DNA from: Peribacillus folii
Lineage (GTDB): Bacteria; Bacillota; Bacilli; Bacillales; DSM-1321
Direction: 5' to 3'
Assembly (NCBI RefSeq): GCF_030271255.1
Contig: NZ_JASJOM010000020.1
Coordinates: forward strand, 1 to 47,021
DNA length: 47,021 bases
A program made the position numbers and the translations under genes. Of the stretch, positions 19,601 to 30,153 are shown in pieces; the first letter of the stretch is position 1, and the number at the start of each line of letters is the position of its first letter. A model generated the notes under the pieces. That model made no database searches and was not told where the DNA came from. It saw only the letters and a program-made list of their open reading frames with translations.

Positions 19601-22600
19601 TTGGTCTTTCACGTGTGGGAATCGATGATAGCTTCTTTAATCTAGGCGGTCACTCCCTGCTTGCCTCGACTTTGATGGCAAGAATAAGAGATACATTCGG
19701 TGTTGAAATAGGGATTGCCAAGTTATTTGAAACACCAACCGTTTCCGGCCTGGTCAAACAGCTTTCCAATGGTAGGAGTGCACGGCTGCCTGTCAAAAAG
19801 GCACAAAGGCCGAAACAGGTACCGCTTTCCTTTGCCCAGAGGCGGTTATGGTTCCTTCATAGCCTTGAGGGTCCAAGCCCCACATATAACATACCACTCG
19901 TTGTTGAATTGTCAGGTGAACTCGATACCGGGGCACTCGAAGCGGCGCTTAATGATGTAGTCGAGCGTCATGAAGCTCTGCGTACACTCTTTCCCGTCAC
20001 CTCAGGTACAGCGCATCAATATGTGCTCGATCCTTCCGAGGCGCAGGTGGAATTATTGGTATCGCATATTAATGAGGCGGAGCTTGATGCGGAAATCGCA
20101 ACTGCCACGAGATATAGCTTCAATCTTGCGAAAGAACCCGCCATCTGTGCCCAGCTTTTCACAATGGCTCCCGACAAGCATGTGTTGGTTCTATTATTAC
20201 ATCATATTGCAGGAGATGGATGGTCGTTAACACCGCTTACTCGTGATCTGACTGCGGCATATGCGGAGCGAAGGAAAGGTGCCGAACCGAACCTGCCTCC
20301 ATTGCCTGTACAGTATGCGGATTATGCGCTCTGGCAGGAAAACCTGTTAGGAAGCGAAAGTGATGAAGCAAGTTTAGCCACTGAACAAGTTGATTACTGG
20401 AAAGAAACATTAGCCAACCTGCCAGACCAATTGGAATTGTCAACCGATTTTCCGCGTCCCCTGGAATCCAGCTATCGCGGGGATACGATAGACTTCTCGA
20501 TAAATCCGGAAATGCATCAACGGTTATTGGAGTTGGCCCGTGACAATGGCGTCAGTTTATTCATGGTCTTGCAAGCAGGCCTGACTGCGCTCCTCACTCG
20601 CCTTGGCGCCGGTCATGATATTCCAATCGGAAGTCCGATAGCGGGACGGAGTGATGATGCATTGAGCGACCTGGTCGGGATGTTCATCAACACCTTGGTG
20701 TTACGGACGGATACCTCAGGCGATCCTACTTTCCGGGAGCTGCTTGAGCGGGTGCGAAGGGTCAACTTACATGCTTATGAGCATCAGGACTTGCCGTTCG
20801 AGCGTTTGGTGGAAGTATTGAATCCAGTTCGATCACGCTCTAGACATCCGTTATTCCAAATCATGCTTGCGCTGCAAAATACACCAGATCCCAAATTGGA
20901 GCTCCCAGGATTGCAATCCAGCCTGAAGCTATACAGCGTAGGTGCTTCGAAATTCGATTTGACCATGGAATTCCGTGAAGTGCATGCAGAGAATGGCAGC
21001 CCGTTCGGAATCAGCGGGTTCCTTGAATATAGTACCGATCTCTTTAAGCGGGAGACTGCCGAAATGCTAATATATCGCTTATTGAGGCTATTGGATGGCG
21101 CCGTTTCGGAGCCTGACCAGCATATAGGGCTTTTGGATATACTGTCATCTCAAGAACGTCAAAAGATCCTTGTCGACTGGAATGGTAGTACCGAAGAGAT
21201 AGCACAAACGAGCATCCCTTCACTGCTTGAAGAACAGGTGAGAATGTATCCTCATAACATTGCCTTGGTATATGGCGGCTCTTCGTTGTCATATGAAGAG
21301 GTAAACAAAAAGGCGAACCAGCTTGCCCACCTGCTGATAGCTAAAGGGATAGGGCCAGAGCAATTCGTTGCATTGGCCATGCCTAGATCATTGGAAATGG
21401 TTATAGGGCTGCTGGCTGTACTCAAGGCAGGAGCCGCCTACCTGCCTCTGGATCCGGAATACCCAGCGGACCGGTTGTCGTTCATGCTTTCTGATGCCAA
21501 GCCTGCATGTGTCCTGACGAATTCGAGTGTAGCTTCGAAGCTATCCGAGATGACTGATATCAGTCAAGTCATCCTGGATGAAGCGGGCACCATGGAAGAA
21601 TTGTTGCATCATTCAACACTCAATCCAACGGATCGTGACCGCATCCAGCCTTTATCGCCGTTGAATTCAGCGTATATCATCTATACTTCCGGTTCGACTG
21701 GTGTACCAAAAGGGGTCGTCGTTCCGCACCAGAATGTAATCAGACTTTTCGGATCGACGCAGCATTGGTACGATTTCGATTCCAAGGATGTGTGGACGAT
21801 GTTCCACTCCTATGCCTTTGATTTTTCCGTTTGGGAGATTTGGGGAGCGTTACTTCACGGAGGCAAGCTTGTAGTCGTTCCGCACTCGATCAGCCGGTCG
21901 CCAATGGAATTTCTAGAGCTATTGGTCAAAGAAGGAGTGACGGTTCTGAATCAGACTCCATCGGCGTTTTATCAGTTGATGCAGGCAGACCGGGAAATGC
22001 CGGAAATCGGTCAGAAGCTTGCTTTACGCTACGTGATCTATGGCGGAGAAGCACTTGAACTAAGCCGTTTGGAGGATTGGTACAGCCGCCATCCAGAAAA
22101 TGCGCCATATCTCATCAATATGTATGGAATAACGGAAACGACCGTTCATGTCAGCTATCTTGAGCTTAATCGGGACATTACATCCATAAAAGCAAATAGT
22201 CTGATTGGCCGTGCGATACCCGATCTCGGGGTGTATGTATTGGATGCTGTCTTACAGCCGGTGCCGCCGGGAGTGGTGGGGGAGCTCTATGTTTCCGGTT
22301 CTGGTCTTGCCCGGGGATATTTAGGACGGCCAGGCCTGACGGCGGATCGTTTTGTCGCCAACCCATTTAGTGCATCAGGTGAGAGGATGTACCGTACCGG
22401 AGACTTGGCCCGCTGGCGCGAAGATGGATCTTTGGATTATATGGGGCGTGCCGATCATCAGATCAAAATCCGCGGCTTCCGTATCGAATTGGGTGAAATC
22501 GAGGCCGCGGTCGCCCAGCATGGCGAAATTGAACAAGTTGCGGTGGTGGTTCGTGAAGATAACCCGGGTGATAAACGTCTGGTTGCTTATGTGGTACCGG

Positions 22601-23838
22601 CGTCGAATGTGTCCTTTGCTCCGGCAAATGTTCGCCGTTTCGTTGCGGAAGGCCTTCCTGATTACATGGTCCCTTCCGCGTTCGTTGAAATGGAAGAACT
22701 GCCTTTGACACCGAACGGCAAATTGGACCGAAAAGCATTGCCGGCACCGCAATTCGGTGCCATACAATCGGGGCGCGGGCCGAGAACGCCCCAGGAGGAG
22801 ATTCTTTGCGATCTATTCATGGAAGTTCTCGATTTGCCTCATGTCGGAATAGACGATGGATTCTTCGACCTAGGGGGCCACTCGCTGCTAGCCGTGCACT
22901 TGATGAGCAAAATCCGTGAAGCGCTTGGTGTCGAGCTTAGCATTGGCAACCTATTCGAAGCACCGACCGTTGCGGGTCTAGCTGAACGATTGGAAATGGG
23001 CACAAGCCAAAGTGCATTGGACGTTCTCCTGCCGCTTAGGAAAAACGGGATGGAGCTTCCGTTGTTTTGTGTACATCCGGCAGGCGGACTTAGCTGGTGC
23101 TATGCTGGATTGATGACTGCGCTCGGGCCTGACTATCCAATCTATGGGCTGCAAGCTCGCGGCATAGCCCAGAAAGAACCATTCCCAAAAACGCTGATTG
23201 AAATGGCAGCTGATTATATCGATCAGTTGCGGACGATCCAGCCAAAAGGTCCTTACCATCTGTTGGGTTGGTCTCTAGGGGGCAATGTCGTTCATGCGAT
23301 GGCGACACAGCTTCAAAATGAGGGAGAGGACGTTCGCCTTGTTGCAATCCTTGATGCATATCCAAGTCATTTCCTGCCCATTAAGGAGGCACCGGATGAT
23401 GAAGAAGCTTTGATTGCGTTGCTTGCACTGGGTGGATACGATCCGGATAGTTTAGGAGAACAACCGCTGGATGATGCTAGTGCCATAGAAATACTGCGGC
23501 GGGATGGAAGTGCATTGGCCAGTTTGGAAGAGGTAACGATCTTGAACCTCAAAGAGACATATGTCAACTCAGTCCGGATCATGAGTGAGTATAAACCAAA
23601 AACCTTTAAAGGGGATGTTCTCTTCTTTAGGTCGACGATCATTCCGGATTGGTTCGATCCAATCGAGCCAGAGACCTGGAACCCGTTCATTCATGGCGAA
23701 ATAGAACAGCATAATATCGAGTGCCGCCATAAGGATATGTGCCAGCCAGGACCGCTTGCTGAAATTGGCCAGGTGATTGCTGAAAAGCTCACCGATCTTA
23801 AGAAGTCAGCCAAGACTAATGAAGGAGGAGATAATTGA
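16639..23838 (+). CDS. dhbF: bacillibactin non-ribosomal peptide synthetase DhbF
   Basis: Dimodular NRPS of 2399 residues, order C-A-T-C-A-T-TE. C1 (about 10-440; HHIVMDA near 141) condenses 2,3-DHB from DhbB. A1 (about 465-965) has specificity positions that I read as D-I-L-Q-L-G-L-I-W-K, the glycine code. T1 has Ser1006 in GGHSLL. C2 (about 1050-1490) has HHIAGDG at 1188-1194. A2 (about 1515-2040) reads D-F-W-N-I-G-M-V-H-K, the threonine code. T2 has Ser2082, and the thioesterase (about 2110-2390) has Ser2212 in GWSLGG. The product is predicted to be cyclic (DHB-Gly-Thr)3, bacillibactin. It starts with GTG. No broken domain is evident. Its stop shares one base with the next start codon. Confidence 0.97.
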   Translation: MLNIQDQDVRWALSGAQSGIWFAQQLEPDNPIYNTGEYIEIAGMIDIGHFEQALRQAVKEAEFLHVRFGEDYDGPFQMSGESLDIPFTFVDLNGEEDSQEKAIQWMKEDLAQPIDLKNDPLFNQVLFKVDSDRFFWYQRIHHIVMDAFGFSLISQRVAKLYSALQNGEGVNEGAFSPLRALLEEDKAYRKSEKFEIDRRFWQERFADQPEVMSLADRAPRTSKGFLSQTGYLSSSATQALKMNAHKYSGSWHEVIMAVAAVYVNRLTGSEDVILSLPMMGRLGSSSLNIPSMVMNLLPLRLSVKPEMNFKELVQQVSKEVRTIRRHQNYRHEELRRDLKLLGDNQRLFGPQINVMPFDYGLDFSGCRAITHKLATGPVDDLSINIYDKSDGKGLRIDIDANPEVYSLEDLGTHHARFLRFLGKIAIAEADQAIGEVDLLLPEERQQVLLEWNETETELPTVPLPRLFEEQVRKTPDWPAVIDDNEVLTYKDLNGRVNQLSHLLLEKGLGPEKFVAIALTRSVDMVISMLAVLKTGAAYLPIDPDYPSDRIEFMLEDARPAAIITSKGIGAKLADAKGAERIVLDEEEIVLSLGNQPDINVEDEKRKGIMSTLNPAYMIYTSGSTGRPKGVVIQSASLINFLSSMQNEFCLDHRDRLLAVTTIAFDISGLEIFLPLLNGASCVIAAKETIQDPKTLSEMIVHHEISIMQATPTLWHSLVANYPDVIKNFRVLVGGEALSISLTNALHELGCEVTNLYGPTETTIWSSAITLDSDQSGMPSIGKPLWNTQVYVLDAALKPVPRGTVGELYIAGAGLARGYLGRPDLTADRFVANPYGPKGSRMYRTGDLVRWSGNGTLDYISRADHQIKIRGFRIELGEIEARLTRHPDIEQAAVIVREDQPGDKRIVAYIVPSLGVAADVVEIREFAGSTLPEYMVPSAIVELDELPLTPNGKLNRKELPAPDLSALVSDRSPRTPQEEIVRDLFAEVLGLSRVGIDDSFFNLGGHSLLASTLMARIRDTFGVEIGIAKLFETPTVSGLVKQLSNGRSARLPVKKAQRPKQVPLSFAQRRLWFLHSLEGPSPTYNIPLVVELSGELDTGALEAALNDVVERHEALRTLFPVTSGTAHQYVLDPSEAQVELLVSHINEAELDAEIATATRYSFNLAKEPAICAQLFTMAPDKHVLVLLLHHIAGDGWSLTPLTRDLTAAYAERRKGAEPNLPPLPVQYADYALWQENLLGSESDEASLATEQVDYWKETLANLPDQLELSTDFPRPLESSYRGDTIDFSINPEMHQRLLELARDNGVSLFMVLQAGLTALLTRLGAGHDIPIGSPIAGRSDDALSDLVGMFINTLVLRTDTSGDPTFRELLERVRRVNLHAYEHQDLPFERLVEVLNPVRSRSRHPLFQIMLALQNTPDPKLELPGLQSSLKLYSVGASKFDLTMEFREVHAENGSPFGISGFLEYSTDLFKRETAEMLIYRLLRLLDGAVSEPDQHIGLLDILSSQERQKILVDWNGSTEEIAQTSIPSLLEEQVRMYPHNIALVYGGSSLSYEEVNKKANQLAHLLIAKGIGPEQFVALAMPRSLEMVIGLLAVLKAGAAYLPLDPEYPADRLSFMLSDAKPACVLTNSSVASKLSEMTDISQVILDEAGTMEELLHHSTLNPTDRDRIQPLSPLNSAYIIYTSGSTGVPKGVVVPHQNVIRLFGSTQHWYDFDSKDVWTMFHSYAFDFSVWEIWGALLHGGKLVVVPHSISRSPMEFLELLVKEGVTVLNQTPSAFYQLMQADREMPEIGQKLALRYVIYGGEALELSRLEDWYSRHPENAPYLINMYGITETTVHVSYLELNRDITSIKANSLIGRAIPDLGVYVLDAVLQPVPPGVVGELYVSGSGLARGYLGRPGLTADRFVANPFSASGERMYRTGDLARWREDGSLDYMGRADHQIKIRGFRIELGEIEAAVAQHGEIEQVAVVVREDNPGDKRLVAYVVPASNVSFAPANVRRFVAEGLPDYMVPSAFVEMEELPLTPNGKLDRKALPAPQFGAIQSGRGPRTPQEEILCDLFMEVLDLPHVGIDDGFFDLGGHSLLAVHLMSKIREALGVELSIGNLFEAPTVAGLAERLEMGTSQSALDVLLPLRKNGMELPLFCVHPAGGLSWCYAGLMTALGPDYPIYGLQARGIAQKEPFPKTLIEMAADYIDQLRTIQPKGPYHLLGWSLGGNVVHAMATQLQNEGEDVRLVAILDAYPSHFLPIKEAPDDEEALIALLALGGYDPDSLGEQPLDDASAIEILRRDGSALASLEEVTILNLKETYVNSVRIMSEYKPKTFKGDVLFFRSTIIPDWFDPIEPETWNPFIHGEIEQHNIECRHKDMCQPGPLAEIGQVIAEKLTDLKKSAKTNEGGDN

Positions 23839-24059
23839 TGACCAACCCTTTCGAGAATGAAAACGGCATCTACAATGTGTTAATAAATGAAGAAGGTCAG
23901 CATTCCCTTTGGCCCGCCTTTCTGGATATTCCAAGAGGCTGGTCCGTCATCTACCGGGAGGAAAGCCGGCAGGATTGCTTGGAGTACATCAACACGAACT
24001 GGACGGACTTGCAGCCAAAAAGCTTGAAACTGGTTGCCAGCAGTGACGGGACAAAGTGA
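23838..24059 (+). CDS. MbtH-like NRPS chaperone
   Basis: 73-residue MbtH-family protein that binds NRPS adenylation domains and raises their activity and solubility. It shows the family signature NEEGQHSLWPAF (about 18-29), PRGW and the Trp-containing YINTNWTDLQP. The ATG at 23838 overlaps the dhbF stop by one base (TGATG) and has GGAGG upstream, so the two are translationally coupled and made together. The A domains of DhbF are the obvious partners. Confidence 0.95.
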   Translation: MTNPFENENGIYNVLINEEGQHSLWPAFLDIPRGWSVIYREESRQDCLEYINTNWTDLQPKSLKLVASSDGTK

Positions 24060-25513
24060 TAGCCAGGATACAGCTTGATCCTAAATTAGTGGTGAGCATC
24101 GTTTATGTCATAGCGATGTTCATGGTCTCCATGGACGGGACGATCGTCAATGTGATCCTGCCCACGATCAGTCAGGAGTTCAATATCGATCCCTCGTCAA
24201 CAAGTGGCATTAACGTCGGATATTTAGTAAGTCTGGCCGTGTTCCTTCCGGTAGCTGGCTGGCTTGGTGACCGCTTTGGTACCAAGAAAATCTTCTTGAT
24301 GGCCTTGGGCGTCTTCACGGGCGCCTCCCTTTTATGCGGCTTCGCTAATGATTTGCAAACGCTGAACTTGTTCCGGGTTCTGCAGGGGGCAGGAGGCGGC
24401 ATCCTGACACCGGTTGGAATGGCCCTTTTATTTCGGACATTCTCTCCTGAGGAACGTCCTAGGGTATCGAGATCGCTTGTGCTTCCGATTGCCTTCGCAC
24501 CAGCCATCGGTCCCATAGTTGGCGGATTCTTTGCGGAGCAGCTGTCATGGCGCTGGGCGTTTTATATAAATGTCCCTTTCGGCATTCTCGTTTTAGTATT
24601 CGGCTTACTGTTTTTGAAAGAACATAAGGAACCAGCCGCAGGCAGGTTGGATGTGCCGGGATTCCTGCTATCGGCAGCCGGATTTTCCATGCTGATGTAT
24701 GCATTGAACGTAGGGCCGGCTAAAGGGTGGGATTCCGCCGTGATCCTGTTTACAGGAATTACGGGAGTTGTGCTTGTTTGTATATTCATTTTATTGGAGT
24801 TGAAAGTGGACAAACCGATGCTGGATTTGCGTTTATTATCCGATCGATTATTTCGGACGTTGGGCATCATTTCTTTATTTTCAATGGCAGGCTTACTGGG
24901 CATGCTCTTCGTATTCCCGTTAATGTATCAAAGTTCGCTTCAGGCCTCGGCATTGGAAAGCGGCTTGACGACTTTTCCGGAAGCGCTCGGTTTGATGGTG
25001 TCATCGCGGCTGATGCCTTGGACCACAAAAAAACTGGGGATCCATCAGGTGATCCGGTTTGGTCTGCTTGGCACGATCATCATATTTACATTGATAAGCC
25101 TTGTAGGACCGACAGCCAATCCGTGGTTCCTTCGTGCTTTATTATTTAGCATAGGGATCTGTTTGGGACATACGGTCGTTGCGGTACAATTCTCTACTTT
25201 CACAAATATCGGTCCGGCTTCCATGGGAAGGGCAACCACATTGTTCAATGTGCAAAACCGGATTGGTTCGGCCATTGGTGTAGCCATCCTGGCCAGCATC
25301 CTTGGGGCAGTCGGCACGAGCACGATGGTAGCGAACGGTGAGACGGAGGTTCATTTAGCTTCCTATCAAATCGCCCTCCTCGGTTCAGCGGCGTTCCTTT
25401 TCGCAGCCTTATTGTTTGCGCTGCGTCTGACGAAGGATGATTTCAAAGCCATGTCAGCGAAGGCTGCTGCAAAGCCCCGTGATGTAAAACAGGTCAGAAG
25501 CGTCAGCGAGTGA
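24056..25513 (+). CDS. MFS exporter, DHA2 (14-TMS) type, probable siderophore exporter
   Basis: Drug:H+ antiporter-type permease of 485 residues with about 14 hydrophobic segments. Motifs are SMDGTIVNVILPTI in TM1, the loop motif GWLGDRFGTKKIF (about 62-74), RVLQGAGGGILTPVG (about 98-112) and motif C-like VLPIAFAPAIGPIVGG. The GTG start overlaps the mbtH stop by 4 bases (GTGA), which ties it to the dhb operon; no strong ribosome-binding site of its own is visible. By position it most likely exports bacillibactin, a job done by YmfD in B. subtilis. This remains an inference from context, because DHA2 members also export drugs. Confidence 0.85.
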   Translation: MIARIQLDPKLVVSIVYVIAMFMVSMDGTIVNVILPTISQEFNIDPSSTSGINVGYLVSLAVFLPVAGWLGDRFGTKKIFLMALGVFTGASLLCGFANDLQTLNLFRVLQGAGGGILTPVGMALLFRTFSPEERPRVSRSLVLPIAFAPAIGPIVGGFFAEQLSWRWAFYINVPFGILVLVFGLLFLKEHKEPAAGRLDVPGFLLSAAGFSMLMYALNVGPAKGWDSAVILFTGITGVVLVCIFILLELKVDKPMLDLRLLSDRLFRTLGIISLFSMAGLLGMLFVFPLMYQSSLQASALESGLTTFPEALGLMVSSRLMPWTTKKLGIHQVIRFGLLGTIIIFTLISLVGPTANPWFLRALLFSIGICLGHTVVAVQFSTFTNIGPASMGRATTLFNVQNRIGSAIGVAILASILGAVGTSTMVANGETEVHLASYQIALLGSAAFLFAALLFALRLTKDDFKAMSAKAAAKPRDVKQVRSVSE

Positions 25514-25546
25514 TTCATCCAGTTGGTCTTGGTTTCATTAAAGGGA

Positions 25547-25572
25547 AGGTCGCTGTAATCCTACAGTGACCT
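25547..25572 (+). terminator. hairpin after the dhb operon
   Basis: AGGTCGCTGTA (25547-25557) pairs with TACAGTGACCT (25562-25572) with one wobble, around a 4-base loop, followed by a T-rich but interrupted tail. It is probably a partial or full terminator between the exporter gene and the PPTase gene. Confidence 0.6.
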
Positions 25573-25605
25573 CCTATTCATTTTTGCTAGAGAGGAGTGG
25601 GAAGA

Positions 25606-26322
25606 ATGGTAGAAGTGTATATATGTAATTTGCCTGCCAAGAGAGATGAGGGGGCATTGGAGGAACTGCTGGCACACGTTTCACCCGACCGGCGAATTCG
25701 CCTGAAAAGATATTATAAGATGGATGATGCATACCGGTCCCTTATAGGCGATTTACTGCTGCGATTCATTCTTGAAAAACAGTTCGGAACGGTTATGGAA
25801 ACTTTGGAAGTGGAGACTACTGCATATGGTAAGCCTTTTTTATCCAAGCACCCATCGGTACATTATAATATTTCCCATTCCGGGGATTATGTGGTCTGTG
25901 CCATCCATGATAAGGAAGTTGGCGTGGATATCGAGAATACCGGGCCGTTTGATCTGGAGCTGGCTAAAGGTTTTCTAACGGAAGAAGAATACGGGCAGGT
26001 ATGGGAGGCCGAAGACAGACTTTCAGCCTTTTATGATATGTGGACCTTGAAGGAAAGCTATATCAAGGCAGTCGGTAAAGGCTTATCCATCCCTTTACGC
26101 GATTTTACTGTGATTAAAAATGGCACGGAAGATATTGAACTGATAGATGTACATAGCAAGGAAAGGATAACTGATTATGCTTATAAGCAGTATTCGGTGA
26201 ACAGTGAATATAGCTTGGCCGTTTGCGCACAGCAAGTAAGTGCCGCAGGATTCAACGACCAGCCCATATTTGTCACCTTTGAAGGGATATGTGAGGGTCT
26301 TGAAATAACCCCTGAAATATAA
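25606..26322 (+). CDS. sfp: 4'-phosphopantetheinyl transferase, Sfp type
   Basis: Transfers phosphopantetheine from CoA to the carrier-domain Ser residues of DhbB and DhbF. About 238 residues. Visible are YGKPFL (about 74), the HYNISHSGDYVVCA block (about 85), the Mg-binding GVDIE (about 106) and WTLKESYIKAVGKGLSIPL (about 146-164). The ATG at 25606 lies 8 bases after AGAGGAG; the open frame begins 9 bases earlier at GTG. In B. subtilis sfp lies near the srfA region; here it follows the siderophore operon, so the locus carries its own activation enzyme. Confidence 0.93.
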   Translation: MVEVYICNLPAKRDEGALEELLAHVSPDRRIRLKRYYKMDDAYRSLIGDLLLRFILEKQFGTVMETLEVETTAYGKPFLSKHPSVHYNISHSGDYVVCAIHDKEVGVDIENTGPFDLELAKGFLTEEEYGQVWEAEDRLSAFYDMWTLKESYIKAVGKGLSIPLRDFTVIKNGTEDIELIDVHSKERITDYAYKQYSVNSEYSLAVCAQQVSAAGFNDQPIFVTFEGICEGLEITPEI

Positions 26323-26366
26323 AGGGGGAGGCGGTTTTCGGTTTTCAAGTACATTAAATGTCAGTC

Positions 26367-26415
26367 GGTATCCGCTAGCTTCCTTTGGCCTGACCTTAGG
26401 GAGCTGGCGGATACC
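26367..26415. other. long imperfect hairpin between the PPTase gene and an MFS gene
   Basis: Seventeen bases (26367-26383, GGTATCCGCTAGCTTCC) pair with 26399-26415 through 15 Watson-Crick pairs and 2 wobbles, around a 15-base loop. No T-run follows on either strand, so it is not a standard terminator. It might pause transcription, stabilise RNA ends or be a protein site. Confidence 0.6.
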
Positions 26416-26437
26416 AAACATATACGGGGGAATACAC

Positions 26438-27799
26438 TTGCAGAATATTCATATCGCACAAGTCATCGAAACTAGTAAATTCAATTTTTTTCACCTTTCC
26501 GTTTTATTATGGTGCATTTTTCTCATTCTTTTTGATGGGTTTGATTTAGTCGCATACGGCGCTGTCATCCCGAGTTTAGGTGAAGCTTGGGGCACCTCGC
26601 CAAGTGTTTTGGGGTTGATTGGAAGTTTGACTTTGGTTGGCGGTCTTATCGGTTCGCTTTTCTGTGGGATTTTGGCAGATAAAGTGGGGAGAAAGGCAGT
26701 CATCATTATCTGTGTCGCTTTTTTTGGCACATTCACATTATTGACAGGCTTTGCACAAGGGCCGGTTGATTTTGCCGTATTCCGGTTCCTGGCAGGGTTG
26801 GGACTGGGCGGGATTCCTCCGCTGTTAGTCGTCCTGACGTCAGAGTATTCACCAAAATCGCTGAAAAATATCATGGTGGCCATCATGTTTAGCGGTTATT
26901 CGATAGGCGGCATTATGGTCTCGCTGCTAGGCATGAATGTGATACCGGCTTTAGGCTGGCGGTGGATGTTCTTCATAGGAGCGATTCCGCTATTATCCAT
27001 CCCTTTATTAATTAAATTTTTACCGGAATCTCTCTATTATTATGTTGAAAAAGGGGAATACAAAAAGGCGAGTGCGATAGTGAAGCGCTTGAACCCGTCC
27101 TACCTCCCTCATGAAAATGATAGATTCATAAACGAATTATCGACATCGGGCGTGCCAGTCGCCAAGCTGTTTGAAAACCGTCGAGGAAGGTCGACCATCA
27201 TGTTCTGGATTGCCTGCTTCATGGGGTTATTGATGGTTTACGGATTGGGGACTTGGTTACCTCAATTGATGGTTGAAGCAGGTTATCCATTAAAGTCCAG
27301 CTTGCTGTTCCTTTTCAGCTTGAATATCGGGGCGATAATCGGGTCGATTAGCGGTGGCTGGCTGGCTGATAGGGTTGGATCGAAAAGGGTGCTTATTAGT
27401 CTGTTTACCTTTGGAGCCATTTGCTTGACCTTACTTGGCTTCAAACCCGGCACGATCATTTTATATATCTTGGTTGCAATTGCCGGAGCAGCCTCGATCG
27501 GATCACAAAATTTAAACAATGCATTCATATCAATCTTCTATCCTACTGATATTAAATCAACAGCCCTGGGGTGGGCCCTTGGAATAGGCAGGTTCGGTGC
27601 CATTCTCGGACCTGCGATGGGAGGCATGTTAATCGAGCTGAAGCTGCCGATTTATATGAACTTCATTTGCTTCGCGATTCCAGCCGTGGTTGCGGCAATA
27701 GCGATAAGTTTCATTCAGGAGAAGTATAAAAGCTCGGGTAAGCTAAGGGATGATGCTTTTAATGGTGAGCTTTTGCAGCAATATGAAAAAATTGATTGA
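26438..27799 (+). CDS. MFS transporter, aromatic acid:H+ symporter (AAHS) type
   Basis: Twelve-segment permease of 453 residues. The TM1 motif LFDGFDLVAYGAVIP and the loop GILADKVGRKAVII are those of the AAHS family (PcaK, BenK and relatives, which import benzoate-type acids). The second half has GGWLADRVGSKRVLI. The TTG start follows ACGGGGG by 7 bases. Lying after dhb and sfp, it may move 2,3-dihydroxybenzoate or another aromatic acid, but no Fur box was seen in front of it. Niacin or other small acids are alternatives in this family. Confidence 0.75.
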   Translation: MQNIHIAQVIETSKFNFFHLSVLLWCIFLILFDGFDLVAYGAVIPSLGEAWGTSPSVLGLIGSLTLVGGLIGSLFCGILADKVGRKAVIIICVAFFGTFTLLTGFAQGPVDFAVFRFLAGLGLGGIPPLLVVLTSEYSPKSLKNIMVAIMFSGYSIGGIMVSLLGMNVIPALGWRWMFFIGAIPLLSIPLLIKFLPESLYYYVEKGEYKKASAIVKRLNPSYLPHENDRFINELSTSGVPVAKLFENRRGRSTIMFWIACFMGLLMVYGLGTWLPQLMVEAGYPLKSSLLFLFSLNIGAIIGSISGGWLADRVGSKRVLISLFTFGAICLTLLGFKPGTIILYILVAIAGAASIGSQNLNNAFISIFYPTDIKSTALGWALGIGRFGAILGPAMGGMLIELKLPIYMNFICFAIPAVVAAIAISFIQEKYKSSGKLRDDAFNGELLQQYEKID

Positions 27800-27843
27800 T
27801 TGAAGGTTCCCTGCTATTAGATTTTTAATCTGGAGGAAAAATA

Positions 27844-28095
27844 ATGGCTCTATTTGATTGCATGGTGTGTGGCCGCGAATTTAAAAGCTACAATGAAAAT
27901 GCTAAATACTGTTCCCAAACCTGCAAAGGGACAGCCTATATAAAATATCAATGGAAGAAATGTGAACAATGTGGGGAAGAGTTTAAACCAAGAAAGGCGA
28001 GCAGTAAATATTGTTCATTGAACTGCAGCAATGTGGGCAGGAAAAATAAAGCTGCCCATAAACAAGCGGAGCACATAAGCATTCCGTTTGAATGA
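27844..28095 (+). CDS. small protein with two tandem zinc-knuckle repeats
   Basis: 83 residues, GGAGG just upstream. Two copies of a 22-residue unit, CxxCGxEFKx7KYCSxxC in form, lie at about residues 6-27 and 39-60, each with four Cys suited to bind one zinc. The tail is basic (GRKNKAAHKQ). The unit looks like an internal duplication. Similar CxxC...CxxxC knuckles occur in nucleic-acid-binding proteins, but I do not recognise a named family. It follows the MFS gene by 44 bases and is followed by a terminator. Confidence 0.7.
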   Translation: MALFDCMVCGREFKSYNENAKYCSQTCKGTAYIKYQWKKCEQCGEEFKPRKASSKYCSLNCSNVGRKNKAAHKQAEHISIPFE

Positions 28096-28123
28096 ATCCC
28101 CCTTAATATGGGACATTCAAAGA

Positions 28124-28152
28124 AGGGGCCTGTTCGTTTTGAACTGGCCCCT
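28124..28152. terminator. bidirectional terminator
   Basis: AGGGGCC (28124-28130) pairs with GGCCCCT (28146-28152); inner bases TTC/GAA extend the stem. It lies between convergent genes ending at 28095 (plus) and 28174 (minus). T-richness of the flanks is modest. Confidence 0.6.
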
Positions 28153-28173
28153 CAATTCATGCAAATTAAACTG

Positions 28174-29907
28174 TTAAGCGTTGGAGCATGCCTTGGTGAA
28201 TTCGGTAGCATCAACGATTTGCTGTACAACCGATCCCTCGAGCGTTTCATTTTTCAATAGCTCCTCAACGAGTTCTTCAAATTGTGGGCGATGCTCGTCA
28301 ATCAACATTTCCGTTTCGGAAATCGCTCTCGTGAATAATTCCTGCATCTTGTGTTCCTTATCGCTTTTATTGAAAGTAAGGGTGAAGCCGTCTTGAAGCA
28401 TTCCGGTATCGACCATTTGCTCCAGCAGATGTTTTGCCTGCTGGACATCGCCGCCCACTCCAATGCTGTGCTCCCCTAGATACATTCTTTCAGCTACGCC
28501 GCCAGCCAAAATCATTTTCACTTGATCGAGCAATTCACTTGCCGTAGCCAGGTGGAGTTCTTTTGGTATCGGTGCGACATATCCAAGGGCCTCGCCACGG
28601 GGGATGATGGTTGCTTTTCGAACAGAGCCGGGCTTTGTCAACGCTGCAATCAGGGCATGTCCACTTTCATGGATCGCCACACGCCGTTTTGTATCCATAT
28701 CGTTCATCGTCCGTGATGTGGCCCCAAGAATCGTACGGTCAATTGCATAGTCAAGATCTTGTTTCCTGATCATATCTTGTTCATTTCTAAGGGCATGGCG
28801 TGATGCCGTATCGAACAGGGAGCTTAAGTCTGCACCGGAGAATCCGGATGTACTTTCAGCCAATTCATCAAGGGAAGCCAAGACATCCGTCGCCAGGCGT
28901 TTTCCCTTCGTATGGATATCGATGATTTCCTTTCTTCCTTGCGTATCAGGTAGTGGTACCTGGAAGGAGAAATCAATTCTGCCCGGTCGCAGGAACGCTT
29001 CATCAAGCATATCTTTCCGGTTGGTTGCGGCAATGAAAAGAATTCCTTCATTCGGATGGCCTCCATCCAATTGTACCAGCAGTTCCGTTAAGGTTTTCTC
29101 GGCTTCTTCCCCGCCATGTGCTTTCCTTTTACCAGCCAATGCATCCACTTCATCAATGAAAATGACTGCCGGCGATTGCTTGCGTGCATTTTGGAAAAGG
29201 CTGCGGACACGGGCTGCACCGACCCCGACAAACATTTCGTTGAAGGCTGAGCCGCTCGTTGAGAAGAAATTGGCACCCAGCTCTTTGGCGATGGCCTGTG
29301 CAAGAAGCGTTTTCCCGGTTCCGGGAGGACCGTATAATAAAATGCCTTGAGGCGGTTTGATTCCAATCTTTTCCGAACGCTCAGGCTCCTTTAGTGTAGT
29401 GAGAGTCTGGAGGATTTCCTGCTTGATCTCGTTCTGCAAGCCTCCTACATCAGCCAAGGTTATTTCTGGTAAAGGCCTGGGGGCGGATAGGCTTTGTTTC
29501 TTGCTGCCGATGCGCAGTCCGCCTTTGGATCTTTTTTGTATGATCACTGCGGTTGCGGCAAGGGCGGCCATCAATACCCCCAGAATCCACATTGCCGATT
29601 TGTTTGTTGATGAAAAAGAATATCGAACGTTATAAGTTTCAACTAGTTTATTGATCATTTGACTGTTGGGCGGGATGCTAGAAACGTATTCCCCATCAGG
29701 TGTAGTGATGTGGAGAGTGCCGTTTCTTTTTTCTTCTATGGAGACAAGGGCACCATTTTGGGCCTTGATCGTCTTTTCAACCGAAGAAAAGGGAATGACC
29801 ATATCCTTTGACTGAGTTACAACATACCAACTGATACCACCAATAATCACAATGAAAGCCGTCAGGAACGGCAGCAGCTTCGAAACTAATTTTGAGTTCG
29901 AATTCAA
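28174..29907 (-). CDS. FtsH-like membrane AAA+ zinc metalloprotease
   Basis: 577 residues. Two hydrophobic segments (about 10-29 and 105-125) flank a short outside domain. Then come an AAA+ module (Walker A GPPGTGKT about 193-200, Walker B VIFIDEVDALAG, SRH ending AFLRPGRID) and an M41 peptidase domain with the zinc motif HESGH (about 414-418) and the third-ligand region GGDVQQA (about 485-491). All catalytic residues appear intact. It is shorter than housekeeping FtsH (about 640), mainly in the tail, and is not in the usual tilS-hpt-ftsH context, so it is probably a second paralogue degrading membrane or regulatory proteins. A sigma-A promoter lies at 29981-30009. Confidence 0.85.
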   Translation of the reverse strand: MNSNSKLVSKLLPFLTAFIVIIGGISWYVVTQSKDMVIPFSSVEKTIKAQNGALVSIEEKRNGTLHITTPDGEYVSSIPPNSQMINKLVETYNVRYSFSSTNKSAMWILGVLMAALAATAVIIQKRSKGGLRIGSKKQSLSAPRPLPEITLADVGGLQNEIKQEILQTLTTLKEPERSEKIGIKPPQGILLYGPPGTGKTLLAQAIAKELGANFFSTSGSAFNEMFVGVGAARVRSLFQNARKQSPAVIFIDEVDALAGKRKAHGGEEAEKTLTELLVQLDGGHPNEGILFIAATNRKDMLDEAFLRPGRIDFSFQVPLPDTQGRKEIIDIHTKGKRLATDVLASLDELAESTSGFSGADLSSLFDTASRHALRNEQDMIRKQDLDYAIDRTILGATSRTMNDMDTKRRVAIHESGHALIAALTKPGSVRKATIIPRGEALGYVAPIPKELHLATASELLDQVKMILAGGVAERMYLGEHSIGVGGDVQQAKHLLEQMVDTGMLQDGFTLTFNKSDKEHKMQELFTRAISETEMLIDEHRPQFEELVEELLKNETLEGSVVQQIVDATEFTKACSNA

Positions 29908-29980
29908 TTTTTCATCTCCTTTTTGAATATAACTTCAGTATAAAATTTTTAAACCTGTAATCTATAGGTCTTTATGCCCT

Positions 29981-30009
29981 AAAATAAAGGTAAATAATGC
30001 TAAAGTCAA
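29981..30009 (-). promoter_or_regulatory. sigma-A promoter of the FtsH-like gene
   Basis: Minus strand -35 TTGACT (30004-30009), 17-base spacer, -10 TATTTT (29981-29986). It is 74 bases upstream of the start codon, which follows AAAGGAG. The remaining 30010-30153 holds the weakly defined promoter of the divergent deformylase gene. Confidence 0.6.
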
Positions 30010-30153
30010 GAAATAGTATTTATAGTGGAAGAGAAGCATGAAGTCAGTGCGATTGGACCTCCAACCTGTACATTAGACTTTTTAAATCCGAAATGCTAAA
30101 GTGAAATGGTCTAAGTCATGAAAAAATAAAATGGTAGAAGAGTGTGAATTTCT